NCBI RefSeq assembly: GCF_015291725.1
Contig: NZ_CP030038.1
Span: 8,111,001 to 8,175,000, forward strand
Source of the DNA: Bradyrhizobium sp. CCBAU 51765
Lineage (GTDB): Bacteria; Pseudomonadota; Alphaproteobacteria; Rhizobiales; Xanthobacteraceae
Direction: 5' to 3'
DNA: 64,000 bases
Shown here: positions 50,993 to 59,461 of the stretch, piece after piece
Layout of the letters: the number at the start of each line of letters is the position of its first letter
Position numbering within the stretch: position 1 is the stretch's first letter
Translations under genes and position numbers: made by a program
The notes under the pieces: generated by a model
What the model saw: only the letters and a program-made list of their open reading frames with translations
Told to the model about the DNA's origin: nothing
The model's database searches: none

Positions 50993-52681
50993 TCACACCC
51001 GCGTCATATCGAATTTCGGCTTCTGGCCGCTGCCGTAGCGGCGCAGCGCGCCTTCCTCGCCGACCGCGTTCGGGCGCTGGAAGATCCAGTTCTGCCAGGC
51101 GGTGAGGCGGGCGAAGATCTTTGATTCCATCGTCTCGGGGCCGACGAAGCGCAGGCTCGCTTCCATGCCGGTGAGGCTGTCCGGCGAGAAGCTGGCGCGC
51201 TCCTCCAGGAACACGCGGACCTCGTCGTCCCAGTCGATGTCATCAAGTGCGAAGGTGACGAGGCCGAGCTCTTCCGCCTGCTCCGCGTCAAGCGCGGTGC
51301 CGAGCGTGGCTTCCGCGCGCTCCACGTCGGACGGATCGGCCTGGAAGCGCGATTGCAGCCGCGTCAGGCCATGGCTCATCGGATACGGACCGAAATTCAT
51401 GGCGGACAGCTCGATCGACGGCGGCGGGCGGTTGTCGCCCTGACGCGTGCCGATCAGCATGTAGGAGCGGTCGGCGGCAAACACGAGCTCGGCGAGCGTG
51501 CCGGCAAAGCAGGAGCCGGGCTCGACCAGCGTCACCAGCGTGCGCGAGGTGACGTCGATGCGCTTGAGCACGCGCTTCCAGTAATGCCTGATCTCGTTGA
51601 CCAGCCAGTGCGCCTTGTTGGCTTCGAGGAAAGCATCGCAGGCGAGCACATGGGCGCGCTCGCCATGACTCTTGAACACCAGCATGGCGATCTCGAGCTC
51701 GTTGATGCGCAAGTGAAGGATGGCATCATCGAGCTCGCGCGCGACCTGGAGCGGCCAGAACGAGGCGCCTTGCGCCATCATGCCGTCGATATCGGCCGGT
51801 GGTGCGGCCTCCGGCGCCTTGATCGAGATGGTGGCGATCCGCGCCGCGCGATCGATGTCGACGGTGACGAAGCCGTAGCGGATGCTGGTGTCGTCGATCA
51901 CGCGCTTGAGCGGCGTCAGCGCGATGCCCTTGCCGCTCCCGGTGCGTTTCGAGGCCGCGGCGAATTCCCTGGCGCGCTCGGCAATCTTGGCTTCCAACTT
52001 GGAATTCGGCGCGATCTCGTCGACGAGGCGCCACTGCACCGCCCGCTTGCCCTTCACGCCTTCCTCGATGGTGCAGAAGAAATCGGCGTGGTCGCGGCGT
52101 ACCTTTCGCTTGTCGACCACGCGCGTGAGGCCGCCGGTGCCGGGCAGCACCGCGAGCAGCGGCACTTCGGGCAGCGCAACTGCGGACGAGCCGTCATCGG
52201 CGAGGATGATGTGATCGGTCGCAAGCGCGAGTTCATAGCCGCCGCCGGCGGCCGAGCCGTTCACCACGGTGATGAAGCGCTGGCCGGAATTCTCCGAAGA
52301 GTCTTCCATGCCGTTGCGGGTCTCGTTGGTGAATTTGCAGAAATTGACCTTGTGGGCATGGGTCGAGCCCGCCAGCATGCGGATATTGGCGCCGGCACAG
52401 AACACGCGGTTCTTGCCCGAGCGCATCACCACGACCTTGACCTCGGGATGCTCGAAGCGCAGGCGCTGGAGCGCATCAGCGAGCTCGATGTCGACGCCGA
52501 GATCGTAGGAGTTGAGCTTGAGCAGGTAGCCCTCGAACAGGCCGCCGTTCTCGTCGACGTCCATGGTCAGCGTCGCAACGTCGCCCTCGACCGCGAGCTT
52601 CCAGTGCTTGTAGCGGGACGGTTCGGTCTGGAAATCGATGAATGTCGCGCCGCCTGCGAGGCGCCGATCTTCCCCGGCCAT
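50993..52681 (-). CDS. boxC: Benzoyl-CoA-dihydrodiol lyase (2,3-epoxybenzoyl-CoA dihydrolase) BoxC
   Basis: A 562-residue crotonase-superfamily enzyme that opens the epoxide ring from BoxB. N-terminal crotonase half has VVVMRSGKNRVFCAGANIRML and NGSAAGGGYELALATDHI; the C-terminal half has LVEPGSCFAGTLAELVFAADRSYM. Length and motif set fit BoxC closely. ATG 52681. Its promoter region contains a perfect inverted repeat (52774-52797) and a paired TGCA motif (52728-52743). Confidence 0.96.
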   Translation of the reverse strand: MAGEDRRLAGGATFIDFQTEPSRYKHWKLAVEGDVATLTMDVDENGGLFEGYLLKLNSYDLGVDIELADALQRLRFEHPEVKVVVMRSGKNRVFCAGANIRMLAGSTHAHKVNFCKFTNETRNGMEDSSENSGQRFITVVNGSAAGGGYELALATDHIILADDGSSAVALPEVPLLAVLPGTGGLTRVVDKRKVRRDHADFFCTIEEGVKGKRAVQWRLVDEIAPNSKLEAKIAERAREFAAASKRTGSGKGIALTPLKRVIDDTSIRYGFVTVDIDRAARIATISIKAPEAAPPADIDGMMAQGASFWPLQVARELDDAILHLRINELEIAMLVFKSHGERAHVLACDAFLEANKAHWLVNEIRHYWKRVLKRIDVTSRTLVTLVEPGSCFAGTLAELVFAADRSYMLIGTRQGDNRPPPSIELSAMNFGPYPMSHGLTRLQSRFQADPSDVERAEATLGTALDAEQAEELGLVTFALDDIDWDDEVRVFLEERASFSPDSLTGMEASLRFVGPETMESKIFARLTAWQNWIFQRPNAVGEEGALRRYGSGQKPKFDMTRV

Positions 52682-52727
52682 GGGTCATCCCTGAGCTTGA
52701 TTATGGGTTCTTGGCTTGATCGTTAGA

Positions 52728-52797
52728 TGCACAATAATGCATATTTTCGGATACGTCTAGCCCTCAATATCCATAGCATGCACTTTGTTTCATGCTA
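52728..52797 (-). promoter_or_regulatory. Candidate BoxR operator region upstream of boxC
   Basis: TAGCATG (52774-52780) and CATGCTA (52791-52797) form a perfect inverted repeat with a 10-base spacer. GCACTTTGTTTCAT within it (52780-52793) matches GCACTATGTTTCAT at 55483-55496 in 13 of 14 bases. Closer to boxC, TGCACAATAATGCATA (52728-52743) contains two TGCA units at 10-base spacing, like reported BzdR/BoxR target elements. Confidence 0.55.
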
Positions 52798-52814
52798 CCC
52801 ACTCTCAGCCGCCA

Positions 52815-53633
52815 TCACGCGGCGCGTCCTTGCAGACCCTGATCGTCGCGCAGGGCTGCCCTGGCGAACTGCTCGATCGCCTCGAGCGTCGGCCCGGGCG
52901 CTTCACGATGCGGAGAATGTCCCGCGCCTGGAATGATCTTCGGATCGACCGGGCAGTAGCATTCTTCCTGCGCGATCTCGACCTGACGCAAGGTGCCATA
53001 TTGGTCGTCGGCGCCTTGCAGGACCATGATGGGGACGCGGACATAGGCCAGGTATTCCGAGATGTCCCAATCGCGGAACTTCGGATCGAGCCAGGCGCCG
53101 TTCCAGCCGTAGAAGGCGTTGTCGACGTCCTTGTGCCAGCGCGCCAGCTTTGTCCTGAGGTCCGTGGTCTCGAACGTCGTCTTGATCGCGGCGATGGATT
53201 TGATCGAGATGTCCTCGACGATGAAATGCGGCGCAATCAGCACGAGGCCGTTGAGACGATGATCCTGATGCGCCCCGGCATAGATGGTCGCGATCGAGGC
53301 GCCGTCGGAATGGCCGAGCAGGAGACCACGCTTGAAGCCGATCATGTCGAGCAGCTTCGGCAGCACGTCCAGCGCCTCGCGCTGCATGTAGTCGAGCGGC
53401 CGCGGCAGCGCGACCGGGCTGGACTGGCCGTAGCCCGCGCGCGAATAGATGAAGATGCCGGCGCCGGTCGCCTGCTGCAGCTTTTCCGGAAAGTCGCCCC
53501 AGAGGCCGATAGAGCCGAGGCCTTCGTGCAGCATGACGATGGTGGGGGCGTCTGGGACTGGCGGCGCGAGCCATTTGTATTCGAGGCTGGCGGTGCCGAT
53601 GCTGAGGAAACCGGTGGGGGTGAGGTTGGTCAT
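52815..53633 (-). CDS. Alpha/beta hydrolase of the benzoate cluster
   Basis: A 272-residue hydrolase with a nucleophile elbow GHSDGAS, oxyanion region MLHEGLGSIGLWGD, an acidic residue in LQGADDQYG and catalytic His in PGAGHSPHR. Related proteins occur in box clusters and are thought to hydrolyse a thioester or an enol-lactone in or beside the pathway. ATG 53633 starts MTNLTPTGFLS; upstream frame crosses a repeat. Sits between bclA and boxC. Confidence 0.87.
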   Translation of the reverse strand: MTNLTPTGFLSIGTASLEYKWLAPPVPDAPTIVMLHEGLGSIGLWGDFPEKLQQATGAGIFIYSRAGYGQSSPVALPRPLDYMQREALDVLPKLLDMIGFKRGLLLGHSDGASIATIYAGAHQDHRLNGLVLIAPHFIVEDISIKSIAAIKTTFETTDLRTKLARWHKDVDNAFYGWNGAWLDPKFRDWDISEYLAYVRVPIMVLQGADDQYGTLRQVEIAQEECYCPVDPKIIPGAGHSPHREAPGPTLEAIEQFARAALRDDQGLQGRAA

Positions 53634-53670
53634 GGTCGAATTCCCATTCCTGGCCAATGCCGAGATGCCC

Positions 53671-53841
53671 ACCCTCCCCTGGAGGGGGAGGGTCGATTCA
53701 CAGCGAGCGCAGCGAGATGTGAAGCGGGGTGGGGTGACAGTCTCTCCACAGAGGCAACGCCCGTGTGGAGAGATCACCCCACCCCGTCACGCATCTCGCT
53801 ACGCTCGATCGCGTGCCGACCCTCCCCCTCCAGGGGAGGGT
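53671..53841. repeat. Nested composite palindrome between bclA and the hydrolase gene
   Basis: Perfect 25-base outer arms at 53671-53695 and 53817-53841 beginning ACCCTCCCCTGGAGGG, enclosing inner arms including GCGGGGTGGGGTGA with TCACCCCACCCCG and CTCTCCACA with TGTGGAGAG. Same design and outer arm as the element at 25823-26021 but a different core. Lies within the minus-strand box gene set. Confidence 0.9.
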
Positions 53842-53868
53842 AAGCAGGCGAGTCCACCGCCTGCACCA

Positions 53869-55416
53869 TCAATGCGCGCCCTCCCGCAGCTTGAACCGCT
53901 GGATCTTGCCTGTCGCCGTCTTCGGCAGCGACTCGACCACGTCGATCCAGCGCGGATATTTCCACGGGCCGATCTTCTGCTTGACGTGCTCCTTCAGCGC
54001 CTCCTGCAGGTTCGTCGTCGTCGCGCCCGGCCGCAGCACGACGAAGGCCTTCGGCTTCAACAGCCCTTCCGGATCGGCCTCGGGCACGACGGCGGCTTCC
54101 AGCACGGCGGGATGCGTGATCAGCGCGCTCTCGACCTCGAACGGTGAGACCCAGATGCCGGAGACCTTGAACATGTCGTCGGCGCGGCCGCAGAAGGTGT
54201 AGCGGCCATCCGCGTCCCGGACATATTTGTCGCCGGTGCGGGTCCATGGCCCCTCGAACGTGCGGCGACTCTTGTGGCGCTGATTCCAGTAGCCTTCGCC
54301 GGCGGAGGGCGCATCGACCAGGAGCTCGCCGACCTCGCCGTCGGCCACGTCCTGGCCGGCCTCGTTGACGAGCCGCACCGCATAGCCGGGCACCGGTTTT
54401 CCGGAGGAGCCGTATTTGATGTCGCCCGGCGCGTTCGACAGGAAGATGTGCAAGAGCTCGGTCGAGCCGACCCCGTCGAGAATGTCGACACCGAAGCGCG
54501 CCTTCCAGCTGTTGCCGACCGATTCCGGCAGCGCCTCGCCGGCCGAGGTGCAGATGCGTAACGCCTTGCCGCCGCGCTCGCTCTTCATCGTCTCATCGTT
54601 GAGCATCGCCGCGAACAAGGTCGGCACGCCATAGAAGATCGAGGGGTTGTAGCGGTTCATCAGGTCGAACATGCGGGCCGGCGTCGGACGCTCGCTGTTG
54701 AGGATGACGCTGGCGCCGACCGACATCGGGAAGGTCAGCGCGTTGCCGAGGCCATAGGCGAAGAACAGTTTTGCCGCGGAAAGGCACACGTCGCTCTCGC
54801 GAATGCCGAGCACCTGCTTCGCATAAGTGTCCGCCGTCGCCTGCAGATTGGAATGGATGTGGCGCACGCCCTTGGGCATGCCCGTCGACCCCGACGAATA
54901 GAGCCAGAACGCCGGCTCGTCCGGATGCGTCGCGGCGGTGGTGAACCGGTCGCTCTCGCCTGAGAGCTCCTCGGCGAGCTGCTTGTGGCCGTTCTGCTTG
55001 GCACCGGAGACGACGACATGCTCGAGATCCGGCATGCGGCCGACGACGTCCCTGATGACGGGATAGAGCGCTTCGGATACGAACAGCACGCGCGCGCGGC
55101 AGTCGGCGAGGATGTAGGCGTACTGGTCCGCGGTCAGCAGCGTGTTCAGCGGCACCGGCACGATGCCGGCGCGGATCGCGCCCAGGAACACGATCGGGAA
55201 ATCGACCGTATCCAGCATGATCATCGCGACGCGCTCCTCGCGGCGGACGCCGAGCCGGCGCAGCATGTTGGCGGCGCGCCGGGTCTGTTGCTGGAGCTCG
55301 CCATAGCTGAGCCGCGAGACGGTGTCGTCGAAGGCGAGCTTGTCGCCGCGGCCCTCCTCGACGTTACGGTCGAGCAGCCAGGTCACCGCGTTGTAGGATC
55401 CCTCGCTCACGAACAT
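53869..55416 (-). CDS. bclA: Benzoate-CoA ligase
   Basis: A 515-residue adenylate-forming acyl-CoA ligase. Adenylation motifs: FWLYSSGSTGMPKGVRHIH, STELLHIFLSN, WTRTGDKYVRD and the C-terminal SLPKTATGKIQRFKLRE with the catalytic lysine. The N-terminal NAVTWLLDRNVEEGRGDKLAF is typical of benzoate-CoA ligases. It activates benzoate to benzoyl-CoA, the substrate of BoxAB. ATG 55416; first gene of the minus-strand set, divergent from boxR. Confidence 0.93.
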   Translation of the reverse strand: MFVSEGSYNAVTWLLDRNVEEGRGDKLAFDDTVSRLSYGELQQQTRRAANMLRRLGVRREERVAMIMLDTVDFPIVFLGAIRAGIVPVPLNTLLTADQYAYILADCRARVLFVSEALYPVIRDVVGRMPDLEHVVVSGAKQNGHKQLAEELSGESDRFTTAATHPDEPAFWLYSSGSTGMPKGVRHIHSNLQATADTYAKQVLGIRESDVCLSAAKLFFAYGLGNALTFPMSVGASVILNSERPTPARMFDLMNRYNPSIFYGVPTLFAAMLNDETMKSERGGKALRICTSAGEALPESVGNSWKARFGVDILDGVGSTELLHIFLSNAPGDIKYGSSGKPVPGYAVRLVNEAGQDVADGEVGELLVDAPSAGEGYWNQRHKSRRTFEGPWTRTGDKYVRDADGRYTFCGRADDMFKVSGIWVSPFEVESALITHPAVLEAAVVPEADPEGLLKPKAFVVLRPGATTTNLQEALKEHVKQKIGPWKYPRWIDVVESLPKTATGKIQRFKLREGAH

Positions 55417-55531
55417 CTCCCCCGAATTTAGAATTATAATTCATAGAAAGACACCGCTGCGGCTTGCTGTCAATGCCAGCAGGCACTATGTTTCATTAAA
55501 GCGCGCCGCAGGACCCCTGTAAAGAAGACTC
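55417..55531. promoter_or_regulatory. Divergent bclA-boxR control region
   Basis: Contains the AT-rich perfect palindrome GAATTATAATTC (55431-55442) close to bclA and the motif GCACTATGTTTCAT (55483-55496), nearly identical to one upstream of boxC. The region has lower GC than its surroundings. Probably holds the BoxR operator and the two promoters. Confidence 0.55.
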
Positions 55532-56440
55532 ATGACCGAAAGTCCCGACGCCGAATCCCAATTTCTCGAACAGCTCGGCCAGCGTGTGCGGACCATGCGC
55601 GCGCTGCGCGGCATGTCGCGCAAGGTGCTCGCCAAGGTCTCGGGGATCTCGGAGCGCTACATCGCGCAGCTCGAAAGCGGCAAGGGCAATGTCTCGATCG
55701 TGCTGCTGCGCCGCGTCTCCGACGCGATGGGCGCGCACCTCGAGGACCTGCTGCCCTCGCCCGATCCGACGCCGGACTGGCAGATGTTTCGCGACCTCCT
55801 GCGCAAGGCGACGCCGGCGCAGATTGCCCAGGCCAAGGATCTGCTCTCCGGCGGCAGCGCAACCGCGCCCCGGCGCGCACCGTTCTGCGGCATCGCGCTG
55901 ATCGGCCTGCGCGGCGCCGGCAAGTCGACACTTGGGCGGATGCTGGCGAAGAAGATTGGCTGGAGCTTCGTCGAGCTGAACAAGGAAGTCGAGCAGCAGA
56001 ACGGCCTCTCGGTCGCCGAGATCATCGCGCTGTACGGCCAGGAAGGCTTTCGCCGCATGGAGCAGGCGGCGCTGCAGCAGCTGCTCGCGCGCAACGAGCT
56101 GATGGTGCTGGCAACCGGCGGCGGCATCGTCTCCGAGCCCCTGACCTTCGACCAGGTCCTGGCCTCGTTCTACACGATCTGGCTGAAGGCCGAGCCCGAG
56201 GAGCACATGGCGCGCGTCCGCCGCCAGGGCGACCTGCGCCCGATGGCGGACGACCGCTCCGCCATGGCGGAGCTGCGCAACATCCTGCTCAGCCGCGAGC
56301 CGCTGTATTCGCGCGCGACGGCGGTGGTGGATACGGCTGGGCTTTCGGTCGATGCAGCAGCTGCGCGGCTGATCGATGCGGTGCGACCGGTGCTGCAGAA
56401 CGAAGCCCGCAGCTTCGGGCTGCGCAGCGTGGCGCTGTAG
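55532..56440 (+). CDS. boxR: Benzoate-pathway regulator BoxR (XRE domain fused to shikimate-kinase-like domain)
   Basis: A 302-residue BzdR/BoxR-type repressor. The helix-turn-helix (residues about 15-70) includes SRKVLAKVSGISERYIAQLE. The C-terminal domain (about 118-295) resembles shikimate kinase, with Walker A GLRGAGKS at 125-132. In Azoarcus, benzoyl-CoA is the effector that releases the repressor. It is divergent from bclA, so it probably controls itself and the box genes. Confidence 0.95.
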   Translation: MTESPDAESQFLEQLGQRVRTMRALRGMSRKVLAKVSGISERYIAQLESGKGNVSIVLLRRVSDAMGAHLEDLLPSPDPTPDWQMFRDLLRKATPAQIAQAKDLLSGGSATAPRRAPFCGIALIGLRGAGKSTLGRMLAKKIGWSFVELNKEVEQQNGLSVAEIIALYGQEGFRRMEQAALQQLLARNELMVLATGGGIVSEPLTFDQVLASFYTIWLKAEPEEHMARVRRQGDLRPMADDRSAMAELRNILLSREPLYSRATAVVDTAGLSVDAAAARLIDAVRPVLQNEARSFGLRSVAL

Positions 56441-56541
56441 GCAGGTTGGACCTCGCCAGAGCTGCACACTCCGCCGTCGTCCCGGACAAGCGCGCCACGA
56501 TGTCACTACATGCGACCCCGAGAGACAGCTTGGAACAACCA

Positions 56542-56937
56542 ATGACCTCCACCGACGTCACCACCTCCATGTTCGAGCGGATCGGCGGCAGCGCCACGAT
56601 CGATCGTCTGGTCGATCGTTTCTACGATCGCATGGATAAGCTGCCGGAGGCGAAGGTCATCCGCGCCATGCATGCGGACGATCTCGGCCTGATCAGGGAC
56701 GTCTTGAAGCGCTATCTCACCGAATGGACGGGCGGCCCGAAGCTCTATTCTCCCGAGAAGGGCCATCCGCGGCTGCGCCAGCGCCATATCGGCTTCGCCA
56801 TCGGCGATGCCGAGCGCGACGCGTGGATGCTCTGCATGCGCGGCGCGCTGGAAGAGACGGTGACGGACAGCGCCGCGCGGCAGGATTTCGACACGGCGCT
56901 ATCCGGTCTTGCCGATTGGATGCGCAACCGGAACTGA
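56542..56937 (+). CDS. Truncated haemoglobin, group II
   Basis: A 131-residue globin. The proximal histidine is H82 in RLRQRHIGFAIG; KLYSPEKGHPRL and the N-terminal MFERIGGSATIDRLVDRFYDRM are typical of group II truncated globins. Likely handles O2, NO or peroxide. ATG 56542 is the chosen start; frame continues upstream without homology. It follows boxR on the same strand after 101 bases and may support the oxygen-dependent benzoate pathway, but this is inference. Confidence 0.88.
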   Translation: MTSTDVTTSMFERIGGSATIDRLVDRFYDRMDKLPEAKVIRAMHADDLGLIRDVLKRYLTEWTGGPKLYSPEKGHPRLRQRHIGFAIGDAERDAWMLCMRGALEETVTDSAARQDFDTALSGLADWMRNRN

Positions 56938-57038
56938 TCGGGACCGCATTGCCGACATTTGGTCCGCCTACGGAAGTTGCGACGCCGCTACAGCGTGACG
57001 AGATGGGGCATGATTGCTGCAACGACGGAGATGCACTC

Positions 57039-57060
57039 CCTCTCTCGTTTGCGGGAGAGG
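57039..57060. repeat. Degenerate family A REP palindrome
   Basis: CCTCTCTCGT-TT-GCGGGAGAGG: the same hairpin as at 3708-3729 with two changed bases in the 5' arm. Lies between the truncated haemoglobin and PRC-barrel genes. Confidence 0.65.
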
Positions 57061-57102
57061 TGAACGAGCCGCAGCGATCGATTCAACCTAAAGCCGTCCG
57101 CT

Positions 57103-57435
57103 TTAGATCGACCAGTAATGCCGATGCGGGTACGGCCGCGAGCGGTCGCCCCAGTCGAACGCGTCGCCATCGAATTCGCATGGGCCGCTGCTGAGCTCGT
57201 CCAGCGTCAGCTCGATCTGGAAAGCCTGCCGTCCTGGATCGTATTTCAGCGCGCTCCACTGGAGCGGATAATGGTGACGCGTACCGAGCAGCCCGCCGGT
57301 CTTGATCACGGCATAGGCGACCGTTCCGCTCGTCTTGTCCAGCATCAGTCGCTCGATCGTGCCGAGCCTTGTGCCGTCGCGTCCGTAGACGGCGACATGC
57401 TCCACGCGATCACTGGGAACCATGGTGTGGTTCAT
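57103..57435 (-). CDS. PRC-barrel domain protein
   Basis: A 110-residue protein with a PRC-barrel: HVAVYGRDGTRLGTIERLMLDKTSG, then VAYAVIKTGGLLG and PLQWSALKYD. The N-terminus MNHTMVPSDRVEHV follows GGGAGGA at 57436-57450 on the minus strand, fixing the start. PRC-barrel proteins of this size are common and mostly of unknown role, some stress-linked. Confidence 0.87.
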   Translation of the reverse strand: MNHTMVPSDRVEHVAVYGRDGTRLGTIERLMLDKTSGTVAYAVIKTGGLLGTRHHYPLQWSALKYDPGRQAFQIELTLDELSSGPCEFDGDAFDWGDRSRPYPHRHYWSI

Positions 57436-57500
57436 GGTGTCCTCCCTGTTCTCTTGTGCTTGCGACAAATATAGCACCGTTTTCGAGGCGGCGGGAGCAG

Positions 57501-57600
57501 CTACAGAAGCTGCGATCGCACCGCCTCCGCGCCTTCCCGCAACAACGGCAGGAAGCGGTTGATCGGTTCCGCGCCGGCACGCGAGCGCATGGACATGCTG
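57501..57600 (-). pseudogene. IclR-family regulator, C-terminal remnant
   Basis: On the minus strand the frame ends INRFLPLLREGAEAVRSQLL-stop, closely matching LIDRFLPLLRDGAEAVRSQL at 61211-61270. Only the last 30 or so codons are present, with no HTH or effector-domain core. It is best read as the tail of a lost IclR regulator gene. Confidence 0.7.
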
Positions 57601-57671
57601 CGGAAGCGACCCTGTCTCTTGGTGCGATCCCGTCGTCCGGCTAAGCTGCGCATGACAACGGAGGCTTCGCC

Positions 57672-58505
57672 ATGGACGCAAGCACCGCGCCGGAAGTCAT
57701 CAGACGGCCTGTTCCCGCGCATATGGCGCACATCGTCTCGTCGATCTCCTGCTACCGCGAGCGCGGGCTCGGCCTGAGCAATTTTCGGCACGCCGCGCCG
57801 TTGGCCCTGCCGTTGCTCATCAGTCTTGGAAGCCCCTTCCGCATCGCGCTCGGACGCGACCCTGACCGGTCGGATACCCAGCCGAGCTTTGCGGCCGGCT
57901 TGTTTCCCGGACCGGTGCAGATCGAATCCGATGGCCGCGCCATCTGCATCCAGATCGACTTCACGCCGCTCGGCGCCTATCGCTTCTATGGCGGCGCCGT
58001 GCCTGACCTCACGGCGCGCATGGTCGATATCGGGGATCTGCTCGGCCGCGACGGCCGAGAACTCGGCGAGAGGGTGGCGGAAGCAGAGGGATGGAAGCAA
58101 CGCTTTGAGATCATCGAGACCTTCGTGCTCGATCGTACGGTGAACGAACCCTCTCCCGCGATCGCCGCGGCGATCGGCCGGCTCTGGCGCAGCGCCGGCG
58201 CGGCGCGCATATCCGAGATTGCAACCGACATCGGCTGGAGCCGCAAGCATCTGTCGCGTCGGTTTCAAAACGAGATCGGCGTTTCACCGAAGACCCTGGC
58301 GCGGATGCTGCGCTTCCACCGCGCCTGCGAACTGGCGCGCAGCGGGAGTGCATGCGGGTGGGCCGGCATCGCGCTCGAAGCAGGGTTTGCCGACCAGGCG
58401 CATCTTGCCCGAGAGTTCCGGGAATTCAGCGGCGAAAAGCCGACCAATTGGGCCGCGCGGCTGGCGCACACGGATCCCCGTCTGATGCGGGAAGCCGGCG
58501 GATAA
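57672..58505 (+). CDS. AraC-family transcriptional regulator
   Basis: A 277-residue regulator. The N-terminal sensor (about residues 20-150) begins AHIVSSISCYRERGLGL. The C-terminal helix-turn-helix pair (about 175-260) includes ISEIATDIGWSRKHLSRRFQ and GIALEAGFADQAHLAREFREFSGEKP. It precedes a VOC protein gene on the same strand, as in the AraC-VOC pair at 17.0-18.3 kb. ATG 57672. Confidence 0.88.
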   Translation: MDASTAPEVIRRPVPAHMAHIVSSISCYRERGLGLSNFRHAAPLALPLLISLGSPFRIALGRDPDRSDTQPSFAAGLFPGPVQIESDGRAICIQIDFTPLGAYRFYGGAVPDLTARMVDIGDLLGRDGRELGERVAEAEGWKQRFEIIETFVLDRTVNEPSPAIAAAIGRLWRSAGAARISEIATDIGWSRKHLSRRFQNEIGVSPKTLARMLRFHRACELARSGSACGWAGIALEAGFADQAHLAREFREFSGEKPTNWAARLAHTDPRLMREAGG

Positions 58506-58578
58506 GCCAGGTCCCATTTCTTCAAGCCGCGGGACACCGGCTGATCTAGGGTGAGCGCCCAACCCACGGGAGAACGTC

Positions 58579-59013
58579 ATGCCAGACTCAATCGGGAACG
58601 AAGCGCCGCGCCTGTATCACACACTACGCTGCAGGGACACCGAGGCGATGATCGCCTGGCTGACGGACGTCCTTGGCTTCACCGAACGCGTGATCTACAG
58701 GCGCGAGAACATCATTGCGCATGCTGAATTGTCGTTCGGGACATCCATCCTGATGGTCGGGGCAGACCGCCCCGATGCCTATGGGAAAAGGGTGGGAGAC
58801 CTCGACGGACACAGAACCGATTCGGTGTATCTGGCCGTTGACGATCCCGACGCGCTCTACGCAAAGGTGAAGGCCTCCGGAGCCCGGATCGAGATGGAAT
58901 TGCACGACACCGATTACGGCAGCCGGGACTTTTCAGCGCGGGATCCCGAAGGAGGTTTGTGGAGTTTCGGCACCTACTGGCCCAAGGTCGGCGAAGACCC
59001 GCTGCCTGGCTGA
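58579..59013 (+). CDS. VOC-superfamily protein
   Basis: A 144-residue protein with the vicinal-oxygen-chelate pattern: YHTLRCRDTEAMIAWLTDVLG, HAELSFGTSILMV and the ending DYGSRDFSARDPEGGLWSFGTYW, typical of glyoxalase-like and PhnB-like proteins. Probably a metal-dependent enzyme or binding protein of unknown substrate, controlled by the AraC gene 73 bases upstream. CGGGAG before ATG 58579 gives a good ribosome site. Confidence 0.88.
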   Translation: MPDSIGNEAPRLYHTLRCRDTEAMIAWLTDVLGFTERVIYRRENIIAHAELSFGTSILMVGADRPDAYGKRVGDLDGHRTDSVYLAVDDPDALYAKVKASGARIEMELHDTDYGSRDFSARDPEGGLWSFGTYWPKVGEDPLPG

Positions 59014-59197
59014 TCGCAAGCCACGCGAGATGCGCAAGGCTGACATCCAGGCACTCTGTCGAGCCGCGACTTGGAGAGCGAGGCGCCGGAAGCGGTAGAG
59101 CACGGCGCTGCAACCCGACGCGCGAAAGCGCCATCCGGGAGTTCTCGCCAATACCTCCCGGGCCAGGATCTTCCCGGGATCGCTTCGCCTGTCCAGG

Positions 59198-59461
59198 CTA
59201 CGACATCCCCACGGGCTGCCCAGCCCGATCGTTGCATGCATCAAACATCGACCGATCCAAGGCCTCGGCGGCAAAGCCCGCGACATAAATCAGGGCCATG
59301 ATTGCTGCCGAGATCGCCACCGTTTCCGCATGTGCGAACCCCCACCGCAACAGCCGCTGCAACAGGGTCGGCGAAGGGAACCGATAGATTCGCCCGGCAG
59401 GCGTAATTAGGTCAAACGACCGAACCGACCGCGAGCGTACGGGAACCTTGCTGGGCAGCAT
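59198..59461 (-). CDS. Small hypothetical membrane protein overlapping the antiporter end
   Basis: An 87-residue frame with one strong hydrophobic segment (AETVAISAAIMALIYVAGFA, about residues 45-64). AAGGAG lies 8 bases before its ATG, inside the antiporter's last codons; the two frames overlap by 50 bases. Composition looks like a true protein rather than antisense noise. No family recognised; translational coupling to the antiporter is likely if real. Confidence 0.5.
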   Translation of the reverse strand: MLPSKVPVRSRSVRSFDLITPAGRIYRFPSPTLLQRLLRWGFAHAETVAISAAIMALIYVAGFAAEALDRSMFDACNDRAGQPVGMS

